A DNA stretch of 64,000 bases from Azospirillum endophyticum (lineage in GTDB: Bacteria > Pseudomonadota > Alphaproteobacteria > Azospirillales > Azospirillaceae): positions 101,549 to 165,548 of the forward strand of contig NZ_JAENHM010000008.1 in NCBI RefSeq assembly GCF_016595245.1. Direction: 5' to 3'. A program made the position numbers and the translations under genes. The notes beneath the pieces are model-generated. The model did no database searches, was not told the DNA's origin, and was given only the letters and a program-made list of their open reading frames with translations. Each line of letters starts with the position of its first letter. Within the stretch, counting starts at the first letter, position 1. Positions 40,670 through 49,607 of this stretch are shown here, piece after piece.

Positions 40670-41344
40670 ATGAACCGGCCGAGCCACCACCCGGGCGATA
40701 CCCTGCTGATCGACTATGCCGGCGGTGCCCTGTGCGAGGGCGCGTCGCTGGCCGTCGCCACCCACATGGCCTTCTGCCCCGCCTGCCGCCATGCCGTGAC
40801 CGAGATGGAGGCGATCGGCGGCGCCCTGCTGGACGATCTGGAGCCCGAGCCGCTGTCGGAGGGCTGCCTGGAAGCGCTGATGGCGCGGCTGGACCATGAA
40901 CGGCCGGCGCCCTGCCGTCCGGCCGCGAAGCCTTCGGTCGAACGATCGCGCTATCCGGAACCGCTGCGCAGCTACCTTCGTGGCCGTCTCGACCGTGACG
41001 GGCGGCTGGGGGAGGGCGGCTGGCGGTTCCTGCAGCCGGGCATGCGCAGCCTGGATCTGCTGTCCGGCCCGAACGGGACCACGCGGTTGATCCGCATGAA
41101 GGGCGGAGCCGGCGTTCCCCGCCATACCCATGGCGGCATCGAGCTGACCGTGGTGCTGGAGGGCGGCTTCTCCGACGAGTTCGGCAGCTTCGAGCCCGGC
41201 GACATCGCCATCGGCGACCCGTCGCTGGTCCACCGGCCGGTTTCGGACCCGGAGGGGTGCCTGTGCCTAGCCACCACCATCGGCGGACTCAGGCTGACCG
41301 GGCCGCTGGGGCGGTGGTTCAACCGGTTCGTCAAGAGGTTCTGA
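40670..41344 (+). CDS. chrR: ChrR-type zinc anti-sigma factor with cupin domain
   Basis: This 224-residue two-domain anti-sigma factor holds RpoE inactive until singlet oxygen or related stress. The N-terminal zinc anti-sigma domain has HHPGDTLLIDYAGG and VATHMAFCPACRHAV, giving the His-x3-Cys-x2-Cys zinc ligands. The C-terminal cupin lies at about 115-210 (GVPRHTHGGIELTVVLEGGFSDEFGSFEPGDIAIGDPSLVHRPV), with the metal-type His and Glu residues that drive the stress response in Rhodobacter ChrR. The ATG at 40670 gives the usual ChrR N-terminus; an ATG at 40649 overlapping rpoE is possible. The two genes form one operon. Confidence 0.92.
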   Translation: MNRPSHHPGDTLLIDYAGGALCEGASLAVATHMAFCPACRHAVTEMEAIGGALLDDLEPEPLSEGCLEALMARLDHERPAPCRPAAKPSVERSRYPEPLRSYLRGRLDRDGRLGEGGWRFLQPGMRSLDLLSGPNGTTRLIRMKGGAGVPRHTHGGIELTVVLEGGFSDEFGSFEPGDIAIGDPSLVHRPVSDPEGCLCLATTIGGLRLTGPLGRWFNRFVKRF

Positions 41345-41356
41345 GGCGGGAGGTTA

Positions 41357-41519
41357 GACCCCCACCTATCCTCCCCCGCTGGGCGGGGGAGGGATTGGAG
41401 CTTTGTCGGAGTTCGGCGGCAGTCCCTCCCCTGCGAAGCTCTCGCACAAAACTTCGCTTTGTGCTGACGCGGCAGGCGGACCGCAGGTCCGCCGAGAGCG
41501 GGGGAGGTTAGGTGGGGGC
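41357..41519. repeat. Palindromic intergenic repeat, copy 2
   Basis: It is nearly identical over its right 80 bases to copy 1 (22971-23137), with about four differences. It has the same inverted ends (GACCCCCACC at left, GGTTAGGTGGGGGC at right), the same GCACAAA/TTTGTGC hairpin and the same GCGGACC/GGTCCGC hairpin. It lies between the convergent chrR and VUT-family genes. Confidence 0.8.
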
Positions 41520-41536
41520 ATTCGAAGCCGACACTC

Positions 41537-42004
41537 CTACGCCGCGACCGCCATCCGGCCGTCGCGGGCGCGCATCAGCAGCCAGACCACGGAGACGCCC
41601 AGCAGCTTCGACGCGAAGCTGGCGGCCCAGACGGCGGGGTCCCAGACGTCCAGCATGCCGAAGAAGATGGCGGTGTCGACCGGCACCGACAGGGCGGCGC
41701 TGATCCACAGCCGGTCGCGCAGCGGGCGGCGGGTGATGGTGAAGACCGCCCAGTCGATGATTTCCGACACGGCGAAGGCGGCGACGCTGGCGGTGGCGAC
41801 GAAGGGGTCGGTCAGCAGATAGGACAGAACGGTGCCGCCCAGCATGGCGGCGAGCGCCCAATGGCCGAAGCGCACCTGCACCATGTCGCGCAGGATGAAG
41901 ATCAGCCCGGCCCAGCAGGACCAGACCAGATCCAGGTGCGGAAACAGGCTGAAGGCGAAGTTGATGGCAAGAATGCTGCCGATATAGGCGGCGAGCCAGA
42001 GCAT
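41537..42004 (-). CDS. VUT-family transporter (queuosine-precursor-type)
   Basis: This 155-residue membrane protein has about five hydrophobic helices (MLWLAAYIGSILAINFAFSLF, LVWSCWAGLIFILRDMVQVRFG, WALAAMLGGTVLSYLL, FVATASVAAFAVSEIIDWAVF, LSVPVDTAIFFGML). This is the pattern of the VUT (PF02592) family, several members of which import queuosine precursors. FILRDMVQ and SEIIDWAVFTITRR match conserved family blocks. At 155 residues it is shorter than E. coli YhhQ (about 220). The ATG at 42004 begins at the first helix; the reading from 42037 adds only basic residues. No queuosine synthesis gene is adjacent. Confidence 0.75.
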   Translation of the reverse strand: MLWLAAYIGSILAINFAFSLFPHLDLVWSCWAGLIFILRDMVQVRFGHWALAAMLGGTVLSYLLTDPFVATASVAAFAVSEIIDWAVFTITRRPLRDRLWISAALSVPVDTAIFFGMLDVWDPAVWAASFASKLLGVSVVWLLMRARDGRMAVAA

Positions 42005-42159
42005 GGCGATGATCCTCCGAGAGCGGACCCGCGGCAATACGGGCGCTGATGACCGGAGCCGGCCCCGCGTGAATGCGGGCGCCCCGAGAAACCGTTCTAG
42101 CTAACAGAACACGCCGTTGTGGGGAAGGTGCCGTATGCCTGTCCGGCCGATGAGGCCGC

Positions 42160-42921
42160 TCAGCCGAAGAGGATGTCCGGCACCGTCGCCGCCAAGGCGG
42201 CCAGTTCCGGCAACTCGCGGGACCGGCCGTCGGTGACCAGCGTATCGATGCGGTCGACCGGGCAGAAGCTGACCCGGCTGGTCTGGCCGATCTTGCTGTG
42301 GTCGGCCAGGATCACCGCGCGGTCGGCGTTGCCGACCATGGCGCGGGCCACCTCCGCCTCGCGCGGGTCGAAGCTGGTGGCGCCGTAGCGCGGATGCAGC
42401 GCCACCGGCGACAGCAGCGCCATGTCGGCACGGTAGCGGTGGATTTCGGCGATGGTGCCTTCGCCGAAGGTCGCAGGGATCCCCTCGTCCACCCGGCCGC
42501 CGAGCAGGACCGCCCGGCTGCGGTTCTGGTTGGCGACGATCTGCGCCACGTCGAAGGAGTTGGTGATCACCGTCAGCCCGGCCAGGCTCGCCAGCTCCTC
42601 CGCCAGAGCGGACACCGTGCTGCCGAAATCGAGGAACAGGGTCTGTCCCGGCGTGACCAGACGAGCCGCCGCCTTGGCGATGGCCCGCTTTTCCTTCTGG
42701 CGGACCTGGCTGCGCACGGCGATGGGCGGTTCCGGTTCCGGACCCACGGCGACAACCCCGCCATGGACGCGGCGCAGTTCGCCGCGCGCCTCCAGCTCGA
42801 CGATGTCGCGCCGCACCGTCTCGCGCGACACGCCGAGATCCCCGGCGATCCGATCGGTGGAGACCCGGTGCGCCGATGCCAGAAGGGCGCGGATCCGCTG
42901 GTGGCGTTCCTCCTGGAGCAT
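42160..42921 (-). CDS. DeoR/GlpR family transcriptional regulator
   Basis: This 253-residue DeoR-family repressor has an N-terminal winged-helix domain (QEERHQRIRALLASAHRVSTDRIAGDLGVSRETVRRDIVELE, LRRVHGGV). It also has a sugar-isomerase-like ligand domain with LFLDFGSTVSALAEEL, TVITNSFDVAQIV, LLGGRVDEGIPATFG and the IGQTSRVSFCPVDRIDTLVTD end. DeoR proteins usually respond to phosphorylated sugars or polyols. The gene begins three bases after the stop of the ABC permease gene, so it is the last gene of that transport operon and probably controls it. A tandem 10-bp repeat in the 46773-46926 intergenic region is a candidate operator. Confidence 0.9.
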   Translation of the reverse strand: MLQEERHQRIRALLASAHRVSTDRIAGDLGVSRETVRRDIVELEARGELRRVHGGVVAVGPEPEPPIAVRSQVRQKEKRAIAKAAARLVTPGQTLFLDFGSTVSALAEELASLAGLTVITNSFDVAQIVANQNRSRAVLLGGRVDEGIPATFGEGTIAEIHRYRADMALLSPVALHPRYGATSFDPREAEVARAMVGNADRAVILADHSKIGQTSRVSFCPVDRIDTLVTDGRSRELPELAALAATVPDILFG

Positions 42922-42924
42922 CGC

Positions 42925-44613
42925 TCAGGCCGCCTTCCGCCGGCCGGCGAGCGCCAGGGCGCCGCGCATGGCCAGCGCCGCCGCCGCCACGGCCGCCATG
43001 ATGCAGGTGGAGAAGGCCGCCGCCTGCGACACGAACCCCGCCTCGTCCAGCCGCATCACCGTCACCGCGGCGAGGTTGGTGGAGGGCGAGACGAGGAAGA
43101 TGATCGCCGACAGCGTGACCATGGAGCGCATGAACAGGAAGAAGAAGACCGACAGCAGGGTTGGTACCATCACCGGCACCACCACGTCGCCCAGCACCCG
43201 CAGGACGCCGCCGCCAAGGCAGCCCGCCGCTTCCTCCAGCGCCGCCGGCACGGCGCGCATTCCGGTGACCATCGTGAGGAAGCCCTGCGTGTGGTAGTGG
43301 TAGAAATTGCACAGCGCCAGCAGAAGCGCCGTTCCATACAGCATGTGCAGCGGCGTTCCCGCAAGGTTGAAGGCGAAGATGTAGGACAGGCCCAACACCA
43401 GCCCCGGCACGCCGACCGGCAGCACGGCCAGCAGATAGACCGCCTTCGCCAGCCCCGGCGGCATTCGCCGCAGGCCGAGCACCAGGGCGAACAGCAGCAC
43501 GGTGCCGATCCCCGCCGTCGCCGCCGACACGCCGAGCGAGGTCCACAGCGGGTCGTAACCGCCGCTGAGCGTGATCGCATAATGCTTCGTGGTGAAGTCG
43601 AGCCGGTAGGGCCAGAGCCGGACGACGCTGGCGAAGACCACCGTCGCCACCACCGCCGCGATCGACAGGGCCAGAGTCATGGTGACGAGGAACAGCGGGA
43701 TGTCGCGCATCGGCAGGCGGTCGGGGACCGGCGGCAGCGCGCTTTCCGACGCGGTGCCGAACTGGCGCTGGGCGGCGACCCGTTCGATGTAGACGGCGAT
43801 GCCGGTGGGCAGCAGCAGCAGGATGCCCACCGCGGCGCCGATGCCGAACTTCATCTGGCCGGTGACCTGATTATAGATCTCGGTCGCCAGCACGGAGAAG
43901 TCGCCGCCGATGGTCACGGCGTTGCCGAAGTCGGTGATGGTCACGGTGAAGACCACGAAGCCGGCGCTGAGCAGGCCGAACTTGACATTCGGCAGGGTGA
44001 TGCCGAGGAACTGCTGCAGCCGGGTCGCCCCCATCACCTCCGCCGCGTCGTAATAGCGGGCGTCGGACTGGCGCAGTGCCGCCTGGATGATCAGCACCGC
44101 CTGGGGCAGCGCGTAGAGCACGTTGGCGATCAGCAGCCCCGGGAAGCCGTAGATGTTCAGCCGGACGCCCAGCAGGTTGCTGACCAGCCCGTTGCGGCCC
44201 AGCAGGAAGATCAGGCCGAGGCCGAGCACCAGCGAGGGGGCCAGCAGCGGCAGCGACAGGGCGGCCGCGACGAAACGTTTGCCGGGAACGCGCGTGCGCT
44301 GCGCCGCATAGGCGACCGCGAAGCCCAGCACGAGGCAGACCGCCGTGGTCGCCGTGCCGACCAGCAGGCTGTTGCCGACCGCGCGCAGGATGCCCGGCGT
44401 GCGGAAGAGGGCCAGGTAATTGGCGACGCCGATGCCGCCGGACTCCTCGGTGACGCTGCGCCAGACGATGGTGGCCAGCGGCAGCAGGAAGAACAGGACC
44501 AGCGCCACCACCGGCACCAGCACGCAGGCACCGAACAGCAGCCGTTCGTCCAGCGGGCGGCTGGCGCGGCGGGGGCGGGTTTTGTCCGTCAGGGCCAGGG
44601 ACGGGGCCGTCAT
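42925..44613 (-). CDS. ABC transporter permease, fused double type
   Basis: This 562-residue permease contains two consecutive BPD_transp_1 modules, each with about six helices. The first EAA-like loop is [27 protein letters not shown], the second [26 protein letters not shown]. Such fused permeases occur in the FbpB/AfuB/PhnU-type importers for iron, hexose phosphates or 2-aminoethylphosphonate. The start ATG at 44613 overlaps the upstream ATPase stop by four bases; a much longer reading to 45228 would overlap the ATPase gene and is rejected. It is in the operon solute-binding protein, ATPase, permease, DeoR. Confidence 0.92.
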   Translation of the reverse strand: MTAPSLALTDKTRPRRASRPLDERLLFGACVLVPVVALVLFFLLPLATIVWRSVTEESGGIGVANYLALFRTPGILRAVGNSLLVGTATTAVCLVLGFAVAYAAQRTRVPGKRFVAAALSLPLLAPSLVLGLGLIFLLGRNGLVSNLLGVRLNIYGFPGLLIANVLYALPQAVLIIQAALRQSDARYYDAAEVMGATRLQQFLGITLPNVKFGLLSAGFVVFTVTITDFGNAVTIGGDFSVLATEIYNQVTGQMKFGIGAAVGILLLLPTGIAVYIERVAAQRQFGTASESALPPVPDRLPMRDIPLFLVTMTLALSIAAVVATVVFASVVRLWPYRLDFTTKHYAITLSGGYDPLWTSLGVSAATAGIGTVLLFALVLGLRRMPPGLAKAVYLLAVLPVGVPGLVLGLSYIFAFNLAGTPLHMLYGTALLLALCNFYHYHTQGFLTMVTGMRAVPAALEEAAGCLGGGVLRVLGDVVVPVMVPTLLSVFFFLFMRSMVTLSAIIFLVSPSTNLAAVTVMRLDEAGFVSQAAAFSTCIMAAVAAAALAMRGALALAGRRKAA

Positions 44614-45617
44614 GCCCGCACCCAGGCGCAGGCATCGGCCGCCACCGAGACATCCACCGCCGCACCCGGCTCCACCCCCGGATCCCGGTTGGTTTCGGCC
44701 AGCAGTTCGCGGCCCCGCCAGGACAGCCGCAGCCGGCGGATGTTGCCGAGGAAGGTCAGGTCGATCACCCGCCCGTCGGCGTCCGGCGCGGGGGTGACGG
44801 CGACCCGCTCCGGCCGCACGCAGGCTTCGAAGGCGTTTTCCGCGCCGTCCGGGCGGCCGGGCATCAGGTGGGGCATCGTCTCGCGCACCCAGGCCGTCGG
44901 CAGCAGGTTGCTGCTGCCCATGAAGTCGGCGACGAAGCGGGTGCGGGGGCGCAGATACAGATCCTGCGGCGTGCCGACCTGCTCGATCAGGCCGTGATTC
45001 ATGCAGACCACCTTGTCGGCCAGGGTCAGCGCCTCCTCCTGGTCGTGGGTGACCATGATGGTGGGAATGCCGAGCCGGCGCTGGACGTCGCGGATTTCCG
45101 TCCGCAGGTCGGCGCGCACGCGGGCGTCCAGCGCCGACAGCGGCTCGTCCAGCAGGATCAGCGACGGATCGACGGCCAGCGCGCGGGCGAGCGCCACCCG
45201 CTGCTGCTGTCCGCCGGACAATTGCCAAGGGTAGCGGTCGGCGACCTTCGGCAGCTTGATGAGGTCGAGAAGCTCGCCGACCCGTGCCGCGATGCGGTCG
45301 CGCGGCGCCTTGCGGATCTTCAGGCCGTAGCCGATGTTCTGCGCCACCGTCATGTTGGGGAACAGCGAATAGGACTGGAAGACGATGCCGAAGCCGCGGT
45401 CGCGCGCCGGGACGGTGCCCAAATCCCGCCCACCCATCAGCAGCTCGCCGGCGTCATAGGGCATCAGCCCGGCGATGATGCGCAGCAGGGTCGTCTTGCC
45501 GCAGCCGCTCGGTCCCAGCAGGCAGACGAATTCCCGTTCCTCCACGTTCAGGGTGATGCGGTCGAGAGCGACGAAGCCGTCGAAGGTCTTCAGGAGATTC
45601 TTGATCTGCAAATCCAT
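44610..45617 (-). CDS. ABC transporter ATP-binding protein
   Basis: This 335-residue importer ATPase of the FbpC/PotA/PhnT kind has all nucleotide-binding motifs: Walker [13 protein letters not shown]-loop [13 protein letters not shown], signature [16 protein letters not shown], Walker [13 protein letters not shown], and the His switch [10 protein letters not shown]-terminal TOBE-like domain (about 245-335: [30 protein letters not shown]) is present. It overlaps the permease gene by ATGA and follows the solute-binding gene after 114 bases. The substrate is that of the operon and cannot be read from the ATPase itself. Confidence 0.93.
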   Translation of the reverse strand: MDLQIKNLLKTFDGFVALDRITLNVEEREFVCLLGPSGCGKTTLLRIIAGLMPYDAGELLMGGRDLGTVPARDRGFGIVFQSYSLFPNMTVAQNIGYGLKIRKAPRDRIAARVGELLDLIKLPKVADRYPWQLSGGQQQRVALARALAVDPSLILLDEPLSALDARVRADLRTEIRDVQRRLGIPTIMVTHDQEEALTLADKVVCMNHGLIEQVGTPQDLYLRPRTRFVADFMGSSNLLPTAWVRETMPHLMPGRPDGAENAFEACVRPERVAVTPAPDADGRVIDLTFLGNIRRLRLSWRGRELLAETNRDPGVEPGAAVDVSVAADACAWVRA

Positions 45618-45731
45618 GGCGCGGCCATCTGGAACGGGAATGGGAAGGAGGCGGGACGCGGGGAAATGGCGCCGGTGCCCCCCTTGTCCGGGCGAAGGGG
45701 CCGGAGGCGGGGAATGCCGGCGCCGACGGTC

Positions 45732-46772
45732 TTACCGGCCGATGCTGCCCTGCCAGGTCTGGAGGATGGCGTCGCGCTCCGTCGCGGATTTGGCGAAGTC
45801 CATCGGGTAGAGCACCTTCTGGAGATCGGCCGGCAGGCCGGCCTCCAGCGCCGCCTTGGCGACCGGGGCGCCGGGGATCGTCACGATCTCCTTGTACTTG
45901 GTGTAGAGCGCCGCCGCCGTCGGCGACAGGGTCCAGTCGAGGAAGCGCTTGGCGTCGGCCTTGTTCTTCGAGGTCTTCATCAGGGCCGACGCCTCCAGCT
46001 CGTAGCCGGCGCCGTCGGTCGGAATGACCATCTTGACCGGGAAGCCTTCCTCCACCGACTTGATGGCGGCGAAGGCGAGCGAGGTGCCGATGGCGAATTC
46101 GCCCGAACGGGCCGACTTGCAGGGCTTTGAACCCGACTTGATGTATTGGGCGACGTTGCCGTCGAGCGTCTTCAGGAACTGCCAGCCCTTCTCGTTGCCC
46201 TGGCCCTGCAGGATGGCGGCGATCTGGAGGTAGCCGGTACCCGACGACACCGGGTTCGGCATCACCACCTCGCCCTTGTAGATCGGGTTGGCGAGGTCCT
46301 TCCAGGAGGCGGGAACCGGCAGGTTCTTCGCCTTCAGCAGTTCGGTGTTGACGCAGAAGGCCGCCATGTAGCCGGTGGCGGCGAACCAGCGCCCGCCCGC
46401 ATCCCTGTAGGCCGTCGGCAGCGCGTCCCCGCCCTTGGCGGCGTATGGTTCCACCAGCGCCATCACCCGCGGATCCAGCATGTTGGTGACGGCCCAGCCC
46501 CAGATCACGTCATGCTGCGGGTTGGCGGCCTCCGCCAGCATGCGGGCACCGAGATCGCCGGTGGACAGACGCAGAACCTTCAGGTCGATGTCCGGCAGAT
46601 CCTTCTTCGCCGCCGCCACGTAGTCGGCGATCTCGTCCTCTTCCAGCGCCGTGTAGACCGTCACGCTTCCGGCCTGGGCCAGGGTCGGCAGCGCCGCCGC
46701 CGCGATCAGAAACGTGCCGGCCGCCAGCGACTTTCCAGAAAACTCGATCCCAGCAAACTCCACCATCGCCAA
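45732..46772 (-). CDS. ABC transporter solute-binding protein (FbpA/AfuA-like)
   Basis: This 346-residue periplasmic receptor has a signal peptide after a short leader (FSGKSLAAGTFLIAAAALPTLAQA). The mature part, starting SVTVYTALEEDEIADYVAAAK, follows the Fe3+/AfuA/2-aminoethylphosphonate receptor class with DVIWGWAVTNML, MPNPVSSGTGYLQIAAILQG and FAIGTSLAFAA. The tyrosine pair needed for iron is not evident, so iron is less likely. AfuA proteins bind hexose phosphates, others bind 2-aminoethylphosphonate. The DeoR regulator and divergent phosphatase favour a phosphorylated carbohydrate, as inference only. GAGGGG about eight bases upstream supports the ATG. Confidence 0.9.
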   Translation of the reverse strand: MAMVEFAGIEFSGKSLAAGTFLIAAAALPTLAQAGSVTVYTALEEDEIADYVAAAKKDLPDIDLKVLRLSTGDLGARMLAEAANPQHDVIWGWAVTNMLDPRVMALVEPYAAKGGDALPTAYRDAGGRWFAATGYMAAFCVNTELLKAKNLPVPASWKDLANPIYKGEVVMPNPVSSGTGYLQIAAILQGQGNEKGWQFLKTLDGNVAQYIKSGSKPCKSARSGEFAIGTSLAFAAIKSVEEGFPVKMVIPTDGAGYELEASALMKTSKNKADAKRFLDWTLSPTAAALYTKYKEIVTIPGAPVAKAALEAGLPADLQKVLYPMDFAKSATERDAILQTWQGSIGR

Positions 46773-46850
46773 TCCCCTCTGTTCCGGATGCCGTTCCCCG
46801 GCCGCTGGCCGGTGGCGAACCTTTGCTCGCCGTGGATTTAAGTGGAAGTT

Positions 46851-46870
46851 TGCACTTATGTGCGTTTATG
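46851..46870. promoter_or_regulatory. Candidate DeoR operator (tandem 10-bp repeat)
   Basis: TGCACTTATG (46851-46860) is followed directly by TGCGTTTATG (46861-46870), eight of ten positions identical. The arrangement recalls tandem DeoR-family sites. It lies in the A/T-rich gap between the importer operon and the divergent phosphatase gene. Confidence 0.4.
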
Positions 46871-46926
46871 TCTACCATGATTGCACAGATGGCGTGCATT
46901 TCCGCATCAGCACAAAAACAAGGCAT

Positions 46927-47763
46927 ATGATGAGCCAGATCACGACGGACCTGACGGCGACCATGGCGGAGGGAAGGCTGGAACTGGCCGGATTCGCCGC
47001 CACCCTGGCGGACGAGGCGCGCGGACTGTCCCGCCGCTGGTTCCGTACCCCGGTCGCCATCGACACCAAGCCGGACGACAGTCCGGTGACGGTGGCCGAT
47101 CGCGAGGTGGAGGCCGCCCTGCGCCGCCGCATCGCGGAACGCTTTCCGGAACATGGAATCTTCGGTGAGGAGCATGGGCGCGACCGGACGGAGTCGGAGA
47201 TCGTCTGGGTGATCGATCCCATCGACGGCACGCGCAGCTTCATCAGCGGCTGGCCGGTCTACGGCATGCTGCTGGCGGTGTTGGAGCGGGGGGTGCCGAC
47301 GGTCGGGGTCATCGACATGCCGGTGCTGGGCGAGCGCTGGACGGGGCGGGCGGGCGCCCCGACGCTCCATGCCGACGGCAGCGGGCCGGAGCGGCCTTGC
47401 CGCACCCGCGATTGCCGCCGGCTGGCGGACGCGACGGTCTACACCACCTCGCCCGACGCCTTCGACGAGGCGGGGCTACGAGTGTTCGAAACGGTCAGCC
47501 GACAGGCGCGGACACGGCGCTTCGGCGGCGACTGCTACATCTATGGGCTGGTGGCCTCCGGCCATATCGATCTGGTGATCGAGGCCGGGCTTCAGCCCTA
47601 CGATTATCTGGCGATGCAGCCGGTGATCGAAGGGGCCGGCGGCGTCATCACCGACTGGGAGGGCAAACCCCTGACCATGGAGTCGGATGGGCGCGTGGTG
47701 GCCGCCGCGACGGCCGACCTGCATGCCGAGACGATTGCAGCCATCGCGCAGGCAGCGGCCTAA
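46927..47763 (+). CDS. Inositol-monophosphatase-family phosphatase (HisN-like)
   Basis: This 278-residue magnesium-dependent phosphatase has the IMPase metal motifs: GEEHGRDRTESEIVWVIDPIDGTRSFISG (Glu and the DPIDGT core) and the second motif YDYLAMQPVIEGAGGVITDWEGKPL. VADREVEAALRRRIAERFPEHGIFGEE matches the histidinol-phosphatase/IMPase subgroup. It would act on inositol, sugar or histidinol phosphates. Start ATG 46927 (or 46930) has AAGG close upstream. It is divergent from the importer operon and shares its intergenic region, so both may be under the DeoR regulator. If the importer carries sugar phosphates, this enzyme could process them. Confidence 0.87.
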   Translation: MMSQITTDLTATMAEGRLELAGFAATLADEARGLSRRWFRTPVAIDTKPDDSPVTVADREVEAALRRRIAERFPEHGIFGEEHGRDRTESEIVWVIDPIDGTRSFISGWPVYGMLLAVLERGVPTVGVIDMPVLGERWTGRAGAPTLHADGSGPERPCRTRDCRRLADATVYTTSPDAFDEAGLRVFETVSRQARTRRFGGDCYIYGLVASGHIDLVIEAGLQPYDYLAMQPVIEGAGGVITDWEGKPLTMESDGRVVAAATADLHAETIAAIAQAAA

Positions 47764-47836
47764 GCCGGTCCGGGCGGGGAGGGGACGGCGGGGGCTAGGG
47801 GGCCGGTCAGCCGGCCCCGCGACCGGTTCGCAGCCG

Positions 47837-49438
47837 TCACACCGGCCGTGCGTCGCCCTTCATCAGGGCGTAGGTGTAGCTGTCCACCAGCGCCTCCATC
47901 GAGGCCTCGATGATGTTGGTGGACACGCCCAGCGTCGACCATTCGCTGCCGTCGGTCCGCGCGCTGCGGATCAAAACGCGCGGCATGGCGCCGGTGCCTT
48001 CCTTGGCGGCCAGGATGCGGACGCGGTAGTCGGACAGGCTGACCTTGGCCAGCGCCGGATAGGCCGGCTCCAGCGCCTTGCGCATGGCGACGTCCAGCGC
48101 GTGGACTGGGCCGTTGCCGTCCGCCACCTCCATCCGAACGGCGTCGCCGACGCGCACGCGCACCACCGCTTCCGATTCCACCACCAGCTTGCCGACGGCG
48201 TTGTAGCGGCGTTCGTCGGTGACATGGAAGCGCAGCAGCTCGAAGAAGCGCGGCACCTCGCCCAGCTCGCGCCGGACCAGAAGCTCGAAGCTGGCCTCCG
48301 CCGTGTCGTAGGCGTAGCCGTCGCTGTCGCGCTGCTTGACCAGATCGAGCAGGCCGGCCAGCCGGTCGTCCTTGGCATCCACCGCCATGCCGATGTCGCG
48401 CAGCCGCACGATCAGGTTGGAGCGGCCGGCCTGGTCGGACATGACGATCTGGCGGCGGTTGCCGACGGCCTCGGGCGCGACATGCTCGTAGGAGGACGGA
48501 TCCTTCTCCACCGCCGAGACGTGCAGCCCGCCCTTGTGGGCGAAGGCGCTGGCGCCGACATACGCGGCGTGGCGGTTGGGGGCGCGGTTCAGCCGGTCGT
48601 CGAAGGCGCGGCTCAACTGGGTCAGGAGATGCAGATCCTCGCGGCGGATGCCGGTCTCGTAGCCCAGCTTCAGCATCAGCGTCGGGATCAGTGAGACGAG
48701 GTTGGCGTTGCCGCAGCGCTCGCCCAGCCCGTTGATGGTGCCCTGGATCATGCGCGCGCCGGCCCGCACCGCCGCCAGCGAGTTGGCGACCGCGTTTTCC
48801 GTATCGTTGTGGCAGTGGATGCCGAGCTTGTCGCCTGGAATGCCGTGCGTCTCCACCACCTCGCGGACGATGGCGTCGATCTCGTGCGGCAGGGTGCCGC
48901 CGTTGGTGTCGCACAGCACGATCCAGCGCGCACCGGCGTCATAGGCCGCCTTGATGCAGGACACGGCATAGGCCGGGTTGCGTTTGTAGCCGTCGAAGAA
49001 ATGCTCCGCGTCGAACAGCGCCTCGCCCTTGGCGGCATGCAAGGCGGCGATGCTGTCGCGGATCAGGTCGAGATTCTCCTCGCGCGGGATGTTCAGCGCG
49101 ACGTCGACATGGAAGTCCCAGGTCTTGCCGACCATGCAGACCGCCTTGGCGCAGGACTGCGCCAAAGCCGTCAGCTGCGGATCGTTGGCGGCGCTGCGGC
49201 CGGGGCGGCGGGTCATGCCGAAGGCGGTGAAAATGGCGCGGGTCAACTCCGGCGCCTCGGCGAAGAACTGGTCGTCGGTCGGGTTGGCGCCCGGCCAGCC
49301 GCCCTCGACATAATCGATGCCCAGCCGGTCGAGGTCCTTGGCGATGGCGACCTTGTCGGCGACAGAGAAATCGACATCCTGGGTCTGCGCCCCGTCGCGG
49401 AGCGTGGTGTCGTAGAGATAGATGCGTTCGCCCGTCAT
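47837..49438 (-). CDS. cimA: Citramalate synthase
   Basis: This 533-residue enzyme condenses pyruvate and acetyl-CoA to (R)-citramalate, a threonine-independent route to 2-oxobutyrate and isoleucine. The TIM-barrel motifs are [77 protein letters not shown] and [14 protein letters not shown]-terminal LeuA-type regulatory domain (about 405-525) follows, consistent with feedback by isoleucine or leucine. The sequence matches the CimA branch (TIGR00977-type) rather than homocitrate or isopropylmalate synthase, judged by length and the [11 protein letters not shown] form. The ATG at 49438 fits the family start; a longer reading is not supported. Confidence 0.92.
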   Translation of the reverse strand: MTGERIYLYDTTLRDGAQTQDVDFSVADKVAIAKDLDRLGIDYVEGGWPGANPTDDQFFAEAPELTRAIFTAFGMTRRPGRSAANDPQLTALAQSCAKAVCMVGKTWDFHVDVALNIPREENLDLIRDSIAALHAAKGEALFDAEHFFDGYKRNPAYAVSCIKAAYDAGARWIVLCDTNGGTLPHEIDAIVREVVETHGIPGDKLGIHCHNDTENAVANSLAAVRAGARMIQGTINGLGERCGNANLVSLIPTLMLKLGYETGIRREDLHLLTQLSRAFDDRLNRAPNRHAAYVGASAFAHKGGLHVSAVEKDPSSYEHVAPEAVGNRRQIVMSDQAGRSNLIVRLRDIGMAVDAKDDRLAGLLDLVKQRDSDGYAYDTAEASFELLVRRELGEVPRFFELLRFHVTDERRYNAVGKLVVESEAVVRVRVGDAVRMEVADGNGPVHALDVAMRKALEPAYPALAKVSLSDYRVRILAAKEGTGAMPRVLIRSARTDGSEWSTLGVSTNIIEASMEALVDSYTYALMKGDARPV

Positions 49439-49607
49439 CGCCGCCTGACCTAGTAAAGACGAAGGGACTGGCAGTGGTTTGCCGTCCTGTGGAAAGCCGG
49501 GAGAATGGACGATGCAGCGTTTGCGCTCAACCGTTTTGACAAGAAACTTGCGAAAAGCGGGGACTTGCCGCAACGGACGGGATTGATGGCTGGAGTCGCG
49601 CTGCCGA

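Noticed and set aside
42038..42120. A preQ1 riboswitch before the VUT-family gene
   Set aside because: There is only a 5-bp GTTCT/AGAAC hairpin and no A-rich tail or conserved loop; the VUT start is also followed by a normal leader.
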